Assembly (NCBI GenBank): GCA_951799425.1
Contig: OX637406.1
Location: forward strand, 25,228,390-25,292,389
DNA: 64,000 nt
Source: Ilex aquifolium
Lineage: Eukaryota > Streptophyta > Magnoliopsida > Aquifoliales > Aquifoliaceae
Reading direction: 5' to 3'
Part shown: positions 23,458 to 34,626 of the stretch, piece by piece
Layout: each line of letters starts with the position of its first letter
Numbering within the stretch: the first letter of the stretch is position 1
Made by a program: the position numbers and the translations under genes
Notes under the pieces: generated by a model
Seen by the model: the letters and a program-made list of their open reading frames with translations, nothing else
What the model was told of the DNA's origin: nothing
The model's database searches: none

Positions 23458-23475
23458 TCCCCGGCAACGGCGCCA
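23458..23475 (-). other. Primer-binding site of F (tRNA-Asp)
   Basis: The minus strand reads TGGCGCCGTTGCCGGGGA, the exact Athila-type tRNA-Asp PBS, 3 bp from the LTR edge at 23479. Confidence 0.92.
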
Positions 23476-23478
23476 AAA

Positions 23479-25295
23479 TGATTGGTTGAAAATGCGGTGT
23501 TGTTTCCTAACCTCTTAACATCACCCTCAACTATGTGTATGGCTTATAGGAATGGGGGAGTGTCACTCTCCCTCCGGATGATGCAAGAAGATAGGAAACA
23601 ACAACAAAATGGATGTGAACGGAAATGTGATGAACAAAATGTATGAAATGGAATGCGTGTGTGGTGAAAAAAAATGCTCCCCAATCGAAAGGAGTCTTTT
23701 GTGGTCGTGTGTTTTACTTGGAAAATATTCCAAGGTCGTCTCCTCAGGGAAGGAAAGGGAGTTTTGTGAAAGTGATTTTGCAAAAGTGAAAAGAAAGTGT
23801 AAAATCTTGTATTTGTGTTTTGGTGAGTTTTGTTCAAAATGAAAATGCAAGAAAGCAAGTGTTGGCTAATCCAAAGGGTTCATTCCAATGGGAATACCAA
23901 ATCAACTCAAAGCCTTCCTCCGATTGAGCATGAATGAACGATTGATTCGGGGGAAGCTAGGGACGAGATTGGTGAGTATCTAAGCATAAACCGTGACTAG
24001 GCCTACGGAATATCAAAGGCTCACCAACTCATCCACTCTCAACCCCGTCAAACCGAACCATTTGACTCTAAAGGGAGGAATGAAGAAGAGTTGAAAATGG
24101 TATTCCCAAGAGGAATTTTCCCTTGGATTAACCAACTTAAATCCTAGCTACTCATATTAAAAATGCAAGACAAGCATAATGTAGATGGACATGGAAGAGA
24201 AATGGAGATTTAAAGCATGAAACTTAACTTGAAGCAAGAAATCTAAAGCTATGAAGGAAAATATGCAATACCCATTTTAAGCTAAGAAATGAAGAAAACA
24301 TGGAAGCAACAATGGTGAAAGCTAAAATGAAAGATTAAACTTGAAATGAACTTGCAGTGAATAGCATTAAATACATTAAATGAAGCTTACCAAGTTCTTA
24401 CAAAGGATTACAAGTGAAATGGATGGAAGAAATGCAAAAACGAAATTACATTACACTATTCATCTTCTTCCTCAATGGAGCAAAAACTAAGCTTAGGTAG
24501 CCAACTTCTATACAAGCTTGTAATGTTCAATATATGCTGTGTGGAGACTTGCCAAAACGTCCAAGAGGCTCCCCCCTAGCTGTGTGTACGAGCTCCCATC
24601 AAGAGAGGGCTGAATGGATGGCTTGACAGGCTAGGAGATCATAGCCCTGGCAGCCCACTTCTCTCACATCCTCCATCAATGCATTGGCCTTCAAAGTCTT
24701 CCACTTGAGTGTAGGAGGCCTGCAAATGTGTAAGGAAATGTTGGGATAGGCGTGGGAGAAGTGTAGGTGGGACCCCCAAGCCTCAAAGTTGAGTTACAGG
24801 CTGTTTTCGCGACCAGAAGGTCCGGAGTACCGGTACTGTTTTTCTGCACTGAACCACCTTCGGTAGAATCAGCATAACTCTTTATTTAACCTTTGATTGG
24901 ACTGAAATTTTGACACCAAACAGAAGACACCCATATCTACAACTTTCATGTTTTGAACTTTTCCAAATTCTGATTAGATCATGGTCAAAATGGAGGAATT
25001 CCGAGGCAGTGCTTCCAATTGTTGCTGCAGCTGGTGCCCTTGTTCCCAAGCACCAATGCCTTCTTGATTTCTTCACTTTTAAGCCTCCAATTCTTCATGT
25101 ATTGTGTCCATGCCTTCACCACACATCCAACATAGTTGTAATGTCCTAAAATACATGATTTAAGCAATAAAAACTTGCAACATCAAAATATCAACATTAT
25201 TCATAATTTCGGCTAACTCTAAGTACTTAAATGCAAAAGTTGAGTTAAAATGCATGTAATGAGCCCTTCAAATATGCAATATTATGTGCTCATCA
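23479..25295 (-). repeat. 5' LTR of F
   Basis: 1817 bp, TGATTGG ... CATCA, the direct-repeat partner of 18415-20245. It shares the GTACCGGTAC site near 24826-24835 (one unit here, two in the partner). Confidence 0.92.
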
Positions 25296-25300
25296 CTCCC

Positions 25301-25641
25301 TACTAGGCGCCTCCCTACTTGGAACCTCCCTACTGGGCGTCTCCCTCCTGGGCGCCACCCTCCTTGGCGCCTCCCTACTGGGCGCGTCCCTTGGGGCCGC
25401 CTGAGCCTTGGGCGCCACCCTCCTCACCTTGGGCGCCTCCCATAGCACCACCTAGGCCTTGGAAGTAGCCCTCACCACTTGGGTCTCGGTCCCGAACAAG
25501 ATGGGCGCCTCCCTTGGCGCTGCCTGAGCCTTGGGCACCTCCCATGATGTCGCCCATGTCTTCTCCGCTACCAGTTGCTTTCTTCTTCGTGGAATCTCCA
25601 TTAAAGTCCCCTCTCACCTCCTTCAAGCTCCTACTCCTCAT
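25301..25641 (-). pseudogene. Antisense ORF of B, proximal part
   Basis: It starts at about 25641 (MRSRSLKEVRGDFNGDS) and runs into Gly/Ala/Gln-rich sequence (GGAMGGAQGEEGGAQGSGG) made by the degenerate 15-bp minisatellite, then meets element F. A TATA-like CTATATATAG lies 163 bp upstream (25804-25813), with three hairpins between. The antisense gene thus seems to have its own promoter, firing away from the B 3' LTR. Function unknown. Confidence 0.55.
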
Positions 25642-25683
25642 TGTCTCACATTGATTTGGAGAAAAATGGATTTGGGGAAAAAT

Positions 25684-25813
25684 AGCTTCTAAGAGAAGCC
25701 TTCAAGGAATGGAGTAGCTTCTAAGAGAAGCCTCCAAGGAAAATGGCTTCTAGGAGAAGCCTCTAAAGAAAAGAGGAAATAGAGTGGAGGAGTCTAAAGG
25801 CTCCTATATATAG
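25684..25813 (-). promoter_or_regulatory. TATA box and three leader hairpins of the B antisense gene
   Basis: The palindromic TATA-like CTATATATAG lies at 25804-25813. Between it and the ATG are three copies of an inverted repeat, GGCTTCTAGGAGAAGCC (25745-25761) and two variants (25684-25700, 25716-25731). Each has about 7-bp arms and a 3-nt loop, at roughly 30-bp spacing. Confidence 0.55.
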
Positions 25814-26018
25814 GCAAGATTTTTTCGAGATTGATGAAAGACCCAACAAAAGAAATGCAGTGAAAAAAATTATATATATATACACCCAACGTCAATGGAT
25901 TTCAACGGAGTCTCTGAAGACGAAGGTGTACCGTGGGAAACAAGAAAACTCCTGTTCATCCAAATGAAGAAGAGACTTATGCCCTCAACCCAACTTCTCT
26001 TACAAACAGTTGGAGGCT

Positions 26019-26637
26019 TGGGGCATGGGGGGCAAATGACGAGCCCAAATCTAACTGGGTCAGGCCCAATAAATCAAGCAAGCCCAAGTCAGCTAAAAGG
26101 CAGCCTAGGCCCGGTCCACCAATCCGGCCCAATCCAAGATCCGAAGAGCCCGGGAAGATAAGAGCACATGTGAAAAAGAGTATTGGGATACACACTCTAG
26201 AAAATTAATCCTACATTAATTGTACTTACCTTTTGTAACTATCCTCCCCGAAGAAGTAGTGCCCTCTCCCTCACCTCACCGCCTCAACATACCTATAAAT
26301 TGTAAGCCTTCTCCACATGAGAGATGACACCTAGAGATCTCCCAACACACCCCTCTACATCTACACACATAACTTCTCTCCTAGCTATTGTACCTCTCCC
26401 GGAGCACACCTCTCCCAGAGCCTTTTCTCTCTTTTACTCTATTCATCAATAAAGAGTCACCAGCCACCATTGCTGTTTCAGATAGTGAAGTAGGTCACCC
26501 GGACCGAACCACTATATATCTGTGTTGACTCAATATTTACTATTTTTGCCATTGATTACTTATTTATTGTTCATTAATTACACCTCTTCACATACTCGAC
26601 TGTTGATCTTGCACCAGATTAGTTTTGTGCATCATCA
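26019..26637 (+). repeat. Polypurine tract and right LTR of B
   Basis: GGGGCATGGGGGGCAAA abuts the LTR start TGACGAGCCC at 26037. The LTR runs to GTGCATCATCA at 26637 (601 bp). A TATA-like CCTATAAATTG lies at about 26291. The right TSD GAAAG follows. Confidence 0.85.
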
Positions 26638-26642
26638 GAAAG

Positions 26643-27613
26643 CATTGGCTATGCCAAGACTTAACCCGTCTATAACCAATCAGTCAAATTTTACGTAACA
26701 CCCAATTACGGACATCACTATATCATGCATGAAGTACATAATAGTAGATAGTGTGGTATAGAATATTAAGTACCGCTCGGTGTTCATAACCATGAGCCTA
26801 TTATAAATATAACCATCCATCAATTAAAGGAGGTATATATAACAATAAGCATAATTAAACATCGGCATTTCCATAACTTAACCAATATACATATGTTCAC
26901 CCCTCACTGAAGGATATAAGTAAATTACTCACACCTCATTGCTATAAACAAGCAAGAAGTGCGGGTAAGTTTCATTACAAAACTAAATAAAATACTGACA
27001 CTCCTTTTCCAAGGAATAGTTGAAATACAACCACCTTTAATATCAATTAAGACACAAAGGTGGCGGAAGTTCAACCCTCCAAGTAGAAAGGCATAACAGA
27101 AATGTAGAAATAACATAATTCTGGCTGAAAAATAGATTGGACAGGATCTCCCCTTGAATTCTTGAATTCTTGAATCTCTCTCTTTATTATGCTTTGAATG
27201 TCTCTCCAAAGGTCTCCTGGAACTCCCCTCTCCCAAATATCGGTTGTGCAGGCTGGACAGGCCTATTTATAGGCCAAGAGAATGTCTGGAATGAAGGAGA
27301 AGAAGTTGAACTGCCTTAGGCAACCGTCTAGACGCCATCACTACCGTCCGAACGGTGCTGATGTACTGGAATGTGGTGGCGATTCTCCGCACTTTTCTGG
27401 CAGATTCTTGTTGATATTACACTTGCCTCCTTGCTAGTTTAAACTTTAGCAGATTGCTCCCCTCAATTTTTGCACAAAAACCCTGAAATTTCAGATAGCA
27501 CACACATAAATCCTGATTTACGCACTAACCCTAATTTACAGTTTTTAACTGTTTTATCTTACATAATTAACTTATTTAACTATTCTAATTCACATACTAA
27601 TTAGGTTTAATCA
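26643..27613 (-). repeat. LTR of D, proximal part with promoter
   Basis: The continuation of the D LTR after element B, ending GGTTTAATCA at 27613 beside the polypurine tract (CACTCCCCAACC on plus). It carries a TATA box GGCCTATAAATAGGC (27261-27275, minus). Upstream is the palindrome CGTCTAGACG (27325-27334) and the near-palindrome CCGTCCGAACGG (27344-27355). Confidence 0.8.
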
Positions 27614-29874
27614 CACTCCCCAACCTAAACTTTACTAGTCCCTAGTAAATAAAAATAATAAGTAAAATAAAATCACTTTCGTAGATTTTCACGATTGCAT
27701 TTAGCATATGCAACAAGCCGTTAAACCCCTAGGTGATCTCTAGTATACGAGTTTTGTCTCGTGAAGGTTTTTAGTGAAGCTACCTACAAACTTCAATAGT
27801 TAAGAGTTCATAATTCATACTTTTCACAGATAAAATTAAATCAATATTCCTCTGCATTGCTAGAATACTTCATTTTTCTGATCACTACAAGAGTAACACA
27901 CATTAGTTGTAATATTATCCATATATTTTTATAAAAAAATTTGTGTGTGTGCAATGATTTCTTTATTTCTAAAATCACTCAGGAAATATTACTATCTTTC
28001 ATGGTAGTCTTGATGTCAATCCTCTCCTAGAATACACTCAGCAAAGAATACACATATGTTATAGTGACTATTCACTCCAGTAATTACATGTGATTGGAAT
28101 ATTATTTTCAAAGCAAAATAATATCACATGTAATATATCAAAAGAATGGTTATTTGAATAGAACTAAAATTTGACATAATCTCATGAAAATATATTAACA
28201 CCACATTAAACATATTATCAACATTCTCCTTTTTTGGATTGGTAGGATTAACACACATGTATGATTTCTGGAATCAAAAAGGAATTTCTTAGGGTTGTAA
28301 TGTGGTCATTGGTGTAGGGTTTAAGAAACGACGTCAATGGGATTCAAAAGCTATCTTTTCTTAGTATTGTGGCACACCTCTTCCTAGCTTTCTAAGACTT
28401 GCACAGTCTTTCATTATCATTTTCAGTTTTTCACTTTCTTGGCTCTTTTCTTTCTTTCTTTTTCTCTTTAAATTTCTTTCAATTTGAACAGTAATTATCC
28501 TTTTCTTTTCTTTACTCTTTTCTACATTTTCTTTATCTTGTGCTTTTCTGTATCATATTGATTTAGAAGAGGGTGCAAGAAAATTAGATAGCAAATGTAG
28601 GTTTAATAAATATTTATGTGGCTCGGGTATTTCTTGGGTTTCATGAAAAGAATTTATATTCTTTTAGGCTCAATCACGGCTTACTAAAGATATATTTTTG
28701 TAAAAGAAATGGTCACGGCTCAAAAATAATCAAAAATGACCTAAGATCATTTCCCAGAAATCATACACCTGTATAATCTCTAAGTAAAAATTTCAAGGGA
28801 AATGCTAACAATACAATTCAATGAGTGCTAATCAAAACAAAGCTATTGAGATTATTCAGAGAAAATTTACCGTTGAATCGAAGATTCTTATTTGAGTAGA
28901 TGTAGAATATCTCTGCAAGAAAGGTTGGCTCAAATTCTGCAATAGGTTTTACATCTCCACTATATATGCAAAGAATGTAATATTTCATATGGTTTTCAAA
29001 ATAAAGAAATCTATTTGTGCTCAAAAGAATGAGTTTAAATAAAAATATTAAGATAATATACAACTAAAATATGAAAATCCCGCATGATCAGATTAAGACT
29101 ACCCTTGCAAAGCATGAGAATAATAACCTAATTTAACTTTGAATTATACGAAATAATCCTCCTAACTTATAGAAACATGAGTTCTACATTAACTAACAAA
29201 AACATGTTCATTAACAAAAACATTTTCAAAACCAACATTCAAAACATAAAATAAATTCAAGTGCATAAATAAAATATGAGTAAGATATAGCAAAGGTCTG
29301 TAGAATCTCCAGTGTCTCTGATCAAGAAGTAGATGGGCCTCCACCAAAATGCTCTTTGAGTAGTCTCAATATTTCAGCCTGGTTTTACTCATAACCAGCC
29401 ATACGTTGATCCAGCTGGGTGATACTGGTCTCCAACCCTAGTAAAATCTGTCTGTCGGTCCTATCATCCACTGGTATATACGGCTGATCCTCTTGTGGCT
29501 AAGGTTGCTCTGGTGGAAAAAATTCTTCAGCTCCTTGAAATGGTTCCTCCCGCGGTGATGGTGGTACTTCATGTTGATCCTCAGGTTGAACTCCATGGTT
29601 CTTATTCAGAGATTTCTTGTCTAACGGTGCAAAATGCTCCACCATTTGCCACGAGGGATCTGCAATCACTCATTTATCCCTGCATAACTGAGAAACTAAC
29701 ATAGCATATGGGAGTGAGGTTTCTTTCCTTTCATAATAATTAACATTTGATCCATAATGAGGTTCGGAAGATCAATCGTGTGTCTCATCCCAAAAGCATA
29801 TAGTAAGTAGGCTTGCTCATTATATATCTGATTTTTCTAGGCTCGGGGTAACAGACTATTCACTATAATTAAAT
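27614..29874 (-). other. 3' non-coding region of D
   Basis: 2.3 kb without a convincing ORF. 27614-29300 aligns in blocks with F 20246-21960, including the ACGAG/CTCGT hairpin (27747-27762) and a pyrimidine-rich tract (28430-28560). 29300-29874 shows weak coding resemblance continuing from the env-like ORF. Confidence 0.6.
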
Positions 29875-30423
29875 TTAAAATTCGGTCAAATCCCCTTGCT
29901 TTATGTATTTATGTGGCCTCCCCCATACATAATTCGGATTTCCCTTCAATTCTATCCCTACATTAGTCAAATCAAGCACTTGAGTATAAGGGTATTGCGG
30001 GTTGGGATGTCTTTGCATAGGCTGAAAAATATCGACTATAGTAGCCGGTGTAACTTGAAAAATTCTACCCCGAACAAACACACAAAGTTCTCTTTCCCCA
30101 ATTATTTGTGCATTTCTATAAAATTCACAGACCAAACAATCATAAGCAGGAGCAGTAAATCTAACATAACCAAGCCATCCACGAGCAGCAAGAATTTGTC
30201 TAACCCCTATGTTCTCAAAATCTTCATAAATTACTGGCCTTTCAAGAATGATATCTTTAGAGAGGAAGCAAGTTTCATAACAGAATTGTTGTTCAATATT
30301 CTCAAATACATCAACATTGTAGACATTTCCTGGCTGGGGTTGCTGTGGAGGTGTTTCGGGTTTTGTAGCTTGGCCTCTTTGTGGTCGACTCAAAGAACCT
30401 CTATTTCTTAGCCTTGGATCCAT
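29875..30423 (-). pseudogene. Env-like ORF of D (plant transposon protein domain)
   Basis: 182 residues, starting MDPRLRNRGSLSRPQRGQ. The core has EFYRNAQIIGERELCVFVRG then RIFQVTPATIVDIFQ, the pattern of the putative plant transposon / env-like domain found downstream of pol in Athila and SIRE elements. No signal peptide or clear membrane anchor is seen in this stretch, so calling it an envelope is by position only. A promoter-like module lies upstream (30636-30700). Fossil; resemblance to the family continues past its end. Confidence 0.6.
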
Positions 30424-30635
30424 CTTTTTACTAATTTATCCCTAACTTCTCGCTTTCAAATGATTTCAATCAGTAGGATCCTTGAAAATGGCATGGGTAA
30501 ATGATTGATCAGAGAAAATTTGAAGAAAAACGGCTGTATATAGCAGATTTGAGGAGAAAATGTAGAGGAAGACGTTGGTTTTTCGTATTTTGCTGCGAGG
30601 GAAACTGGAAACTGATCATTTTTTTCACTGCTGGG

Positions 30636-30700
30636 TTTTTATATAAGCACTACCGTCCGGACGCCATCACCACCATCCGGACGGTGCTGATGCACTGGAT
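30636..30700 (-). promoter_or_regulatory. LTR-like promoter module upstream of the D env-like ORF
   Basis: A TATA box (TTATATAAAA, minus, 30636-30646) lies next to the palindrome CGTCCGGACG (30654-30663) and a second near-palindrome ATCCGGAC. The 47 bp from 30653 match 41 of 47 bases of the D LTR from 27324, where the palindrome is CGTCTAGACG. The ATG of the env-like ORF is about 210 bp downstream. Confidence 0.6.
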
Positions 30701-30941
30701 TTTGCATGCAATCTGCAGGCTGCTAACTCTTGGTCTTCTGTCTTTTTCAGTTAGAATCCTGCAGTTACAAGATTAATTATAACTTTACACATTCCACATA
30801 ACTTGCTACTCACTCTTTTTTTCCAAAAAATTGGTTTATTAATTATTTATTTGTTATTTAGTATTTACTCATTTTCCTAATTAATCTATAGTTATTTACA
30901 TTTATGCACCATTCTCAAAATTATTCATCATTTGATCACAA

Positions 30942-31346
30942 TTAATCAGAATTAGAATCTTGCAAATCAACAACAGCAGTGACACGGTTAATTTCACTTC
31001 TCATGTATCTTGACAACATAGGAGTAGAATAAGATGGCGTCTCAGGATATTCCTTACTCTGTCCATACCTAATCCACTCAAGACGATCTAACGCTCGCCC
31101 TGAAATTGGTTCTGCACACTGATTATATTGTCTCAAATGCATTAAACGACCACACCTCACACAACCACCGAGACGATTTGGTCTTTGGCGTTTAGCAAAT
31201 GAACTTTTTCCGCACAAGGGTTTTGCTTGATTGTTCGTAATTTCTAACTTTCTAACAACTTTAGCTTTTGCCATGATCAATGAATGTTTGTCTTTTGAAA
31301 AAGGGCGCATTATAATTAAACTTAACCAAAATAGTTTCTCATCCAT
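30942..31346 (-). CDS. 134-residue ORF of D between integrase and env-like ORF
   Basis: Not recognised as a known enzyme. The N-terminal part is basic (AKAKVVRKLEITNNQAK). A Cys/His cluster follows (CVRCGRLMHLRQYNQC), with zinc-knuckle-like spacing, then a Tyr/Arg-rich tail (RALDRLEWIRYGQSKEY). It lies downstream of integrase and upstream of the internal promoter module. It could be a nucleic-acid-binding accessory protein or remnant coding sequence. Confidence 0.4.
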   Translation of the reverse strand: MDEKLFWLSLIIMRPFSKDKHSLIMAKAKVVRKLEITNNQAKPLCGKSSFAKRQRPNRLGGCVRCGRLMHLRQYNQCAEPISGRALDRLEWIRYGQSKEYPETPSYSTPMLSRYMRSEINRVTAVVDLQDSNSD

Positions 31347-31586
31347 TTTACAATTTTTTCTCGAAAATTTTAAAAACGACTCAAAAATCGACTCTCTATC
31401 CGGTTCTTTAACGTCTGTCAGTCACAAAGACGAATTTAAAATACACATGTAATATAACAAAGACGAATATAAATAATTCCCTCCCCCCAACCTAAATTAA
31501 TCATTGTCCTCAATGTATAAAATAGTGAAAATAGAAAAATGTTAATCAGGTGTGGAAGGTAAAACAACTAAAAAATAAACAATAAT

Positions 31587-32654
31587 CTAATCAAACAACA
31601 ATATAAATATTTCAAAAACATAGACTGGTTCCAAAACCTGTATGTAAGTTACATCTTGAGTAAATCCATCATAATAGGGTTTAAGTCTTTGACCATTTAC
31701 TTTGAAAATATTTCCAGTTAATGGATTCTCAATTTTAATTGCCCCATAATCAAAAACTTGCTTGACAATGTAATGACCTGTCCATCTAGATCTTAACTTT
31801 CTAGGAAATAAAAGAAGTTTTGAATTATACAACATAACTTTCTGAGAAGGTTCAAAAGATTTGCGCATGATATTTTTGTCATGAAAAATTTTCGTTCTCA
31901 ACTTAGCAATCTTTGCATTTTCATATGCTTCATTTCTTAATTCTTCCAATTCATTAATTTGAAGTTTTCGAGATACTCCAACTTTATCCATATCAAAATT
32001 CATCATTTTGATTGCCCAATATGCTCGATGTTCTAATTCTACAGGCAAGTGACATGGTTTACCAAAAACTAACCGATAAGGAGACATTCCTAAAATAGTT
32101 TTATATGCAGTACGGTAAGCCTAAAGCGTATCAGTTAATCTTAAAGACCAATTCTTACGATCTAGATTCACTATTTTTTCTAAAATATATTTTATCTCTC
32201 TATTAGCTAATTCAGCTTGTCCACTTGTCTGTGAATGATACGGAGTGGATATTTTATGAAAAATCAAGTATTTTTTCATAAGATTTTCAAAAACTTTATT
32301 ACAAAAATGTAATCCACCTTCACTAATAATGGTTTGAGAAATTCCAAATTTGGACAAAATATTTTCTTTTAAAAACTTGACCACTATTTTGTAATCATTA
32401 TTTCTACATGGAATTGCTTCTATCCATTTAGAGACATAATCAACTACAACCAAAATGTACATATATCCAACAGATGGGGGCAATGGTCCCATAAAATCGA
32501 TGCCCCAACAATAAAAAATTTTAACAATTAAAATAGTGTTTAAAGACATCATATTTCGTTTTGAAATATTTTCCATTTTTTGACATCTGTCACAATTTAA
32601 ACAAACTATATGTACGTCTTTAAAAAGAGTTGGCCAATAAAATCTACACTGCAA
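31587..32654 (-). pseudogene. Integrase region of D
   Basis: 32654-32121 holds the end of the zinc-binding domain (CLNCDRCQKMENISKRN) and the catalytic core (GIDFMGPLPPS, ILVVVDYVSKWIEAIPC, YHSQTSGQAELANREIK). 32087-31587 holds the C-terminal part ([37 protein letters not shown]), typical of Athila integrase, with no chromodomain. Fossil. Confidence 0.85.
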
Positions 32655-32849
32655 AATTTTAGCAGCGGTTTTCTTTGATGCAAAATGACCTCCGCAAGCT
32701 TCAGAGTGACAAAACTGAATTACTTGACCAATTTCATGATTAGGTACAAAGCTTCTTATTATCTAATCTTTACAGTACTTAAACATATAAGGATCTTCCC
32801 AAAAAAAATTAAGTACCTCACTTAAAAACTTGTTTATATCAGTTCAGGT

Positions 32850-34554
32850 ATAATGAGATGGAATAGTACCAATAACTAAATAATTGGCTATATTTGCATA
32901 CCATGTTACATCTGTTATTGCAAAAAATTATTCATCTGGAAATGTTTCTTTAATTGGTATTGATTCTTCCTTTATATCATAATTTAGTCTTAACAAGTGA
33001 TCTGCTACCACATTTTCAACTCATTTCTTATCTTTAATGATAAGATCAAATTCTTGAAGTAACAGTATCAAACATAGGAGACGTGGTTTAGCATCTTTCT
33101 TAGTAAGTAAGTATTTTAAAGCTGCATGATCAGTAAATACAACAATTGATGATCCAACTAGTTATGAAGAAATTTATCTAACGCAAACACATAGCAAGCA
33201 ATTCTTTTTCTGTAGTACAATAATTCATTTGTGCATCATTTAGAGTTTTGCTTGCATAGTAAATAACATAAGGTTTTTTTATCTTTCCATTGACATAACA
33301 CAGTTCCTACTGCATAATCACTAGCATCACACATCAATTCAAAAGATGAAGACAAGTCAGGAGGTTGCATAATAGGTGCAGAAATAAGCATATTTTTCAA
33401 TTTATCGAATGCTAATTGACATGCATCATTCCATTCAAATAATACATCATGACATAAAAAATTACATATAGGTCTGGTTATTAAACTAAAATTTTTAATA
33501 AATTTTCTATAAAATCCTGCATGACCTAGAAAAGATCGAGCATCTTTTATAGTTTTAGGTGGAGGAAGATTGGCTATCAAATCAATTTTAGATTTATCAA
33601 CTTCAATTCATTTTTCAGAAACTACATGACCTAAAATAATACCTTGTGTAACCATGAAATGACATTTTTTCCAATTCAAAACAATGTTTGTTTCTTCACA
33701 TCGAATAAGAATTTTTTTTCAAGATTTTTTAGACATAAATGAAATGAATCACCATATACCGAGAAATCATCCATAAAAACTTCTAAATACCGTTCTGCCA
33801 TATCACTAAAAATACTCAACATGCAACGCTGAAAGGTAGCTGGAGCATTACATAACCCAAAATGCATCCTTTTATAAGCAAAAGTACCAAAAGGACATGT
33901 AAATGTAGTTTTTTCTTGATCATCTATTGCAATTTCAATCTAATTGTAACCAAAATAATTATCTAAAAAACAATAATATGCATGACCGGCTATTCTTTTC
34001 AAAACTTGATCTAGAAAAGGTAATGGAAAATGATCTTTTCTGGTGAGAGAATTTAGCTTTCGATAGTCAATACACATACACCATCCAGTGACTATACGCA
34101 TAGAGACTAATTCATTATCTTGATTTTTTATAACAGTAACATCAGACTTCTTAGGGACTGCCTGTGTAGGACTGACCCATTTACTATCAGATATAGGGTA
34201 GATAATATTAGCATCTAATAGTTTATGTACTTCATCGCGGACTACCTCTTTCAAGTGTGGATTCAATCTTCTTTGCATCTGGCGAGATGGTTTAGAATTT
34301 TCTTCTAAGTATATACAATGAGTACTTAAAAGTGGGCTTATACTTTTTATATCTGTTATTGTCCATCCAATAACGCTTTGATGATTCTTAAGAACTTTTG
34401 TTAATTCTTTTTCTTGAATTCTAGATAATTTTGAGGATATAATCATTGGATATATTTCATCTTCCCCCAAAAAGACATATTTTGAGTTAGTTGGGAGAGG
34501 TTTTAATTCTGGTTTAAAAACTTTGACGTTGGATTCTACAGACTTAGGCAACAA
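32850..34554 (-). pseudogene. Reverse transcriptase and RNase H region of D
   Basis: 34554-33940 has the RT N-terminal half (CIDYRKLNSLTRKDHFPLPF). 33867-33676 has the palm with FMDDFSVYG. 33580-33236 has the connection and start of RNase H (FLGHAGFYRKFIKNFSLI, LMCDASDYAVGTVL). RNase H similarity continues to about 32850. The motifs are diagnostic of Athila Ty3/gypsy RT. Fossil with several breaks. Confidence 0.85.
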
Positions 34555-34626
34555 TTTTTCACATTTTGGATTCCATGCTAATATATCTTCAGACTCATCA
34601 TCAGGTATAGATTCTAATGTATATGA

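Larger units (their letters stand above)
18415..25295 (-). mobile_element. Element F: complete-looking non-autonomous Athila-derived LTR element
   Basis: Two near-identical LTRs (18415-20245 and 23479-25295) are flanked by an exact 5-bp duplication CTCCC (18410-18414, 25296-25300). The minus-strand order is 5' LTR, tRNA-Asp PBS (23475-23458), one 280-residue ORF (23345-22503), a palindrome cluster (22340-22205), conserved non-coding sequence (21960-20246), a polypurine tract and the 3' LTR. No protease, RT or integrase is seen. It looks structurally whole for a non-autonomous element. The few LTR differences make it one of the youngest insertions here. Two more F-family LTRs occur (6590, 44330). 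Confidence 0.9.
14249..26637 (+). mobile_element. Element B: non-autonomous Tat-lineage element with antisense ORF
   Basis: The LTRs are 14249-~14480 and 26037-26637, flanked by the exact 5-bp duplication GAAAG (14244-14248, 26638-26642) inside the D LTR. Parts: PBS (14489-14506), Tat-type gag on plus (14548-16210), no pol seen, an antisense ORF region on minus (25641-25301 and 18414-16480), and a polypurine tract (26019-26036). Element F sits inside the antisense region. Without F, B is about 5.5 kb. Gag is broken. B is younger than D and older than F. Confidence 0.85.

Noticed and set aside
29896-30411. 171-codon plus-strand ORF
   Set aside because: It is an exact antisense shadow of the D env-like ORF, which has family motifs.
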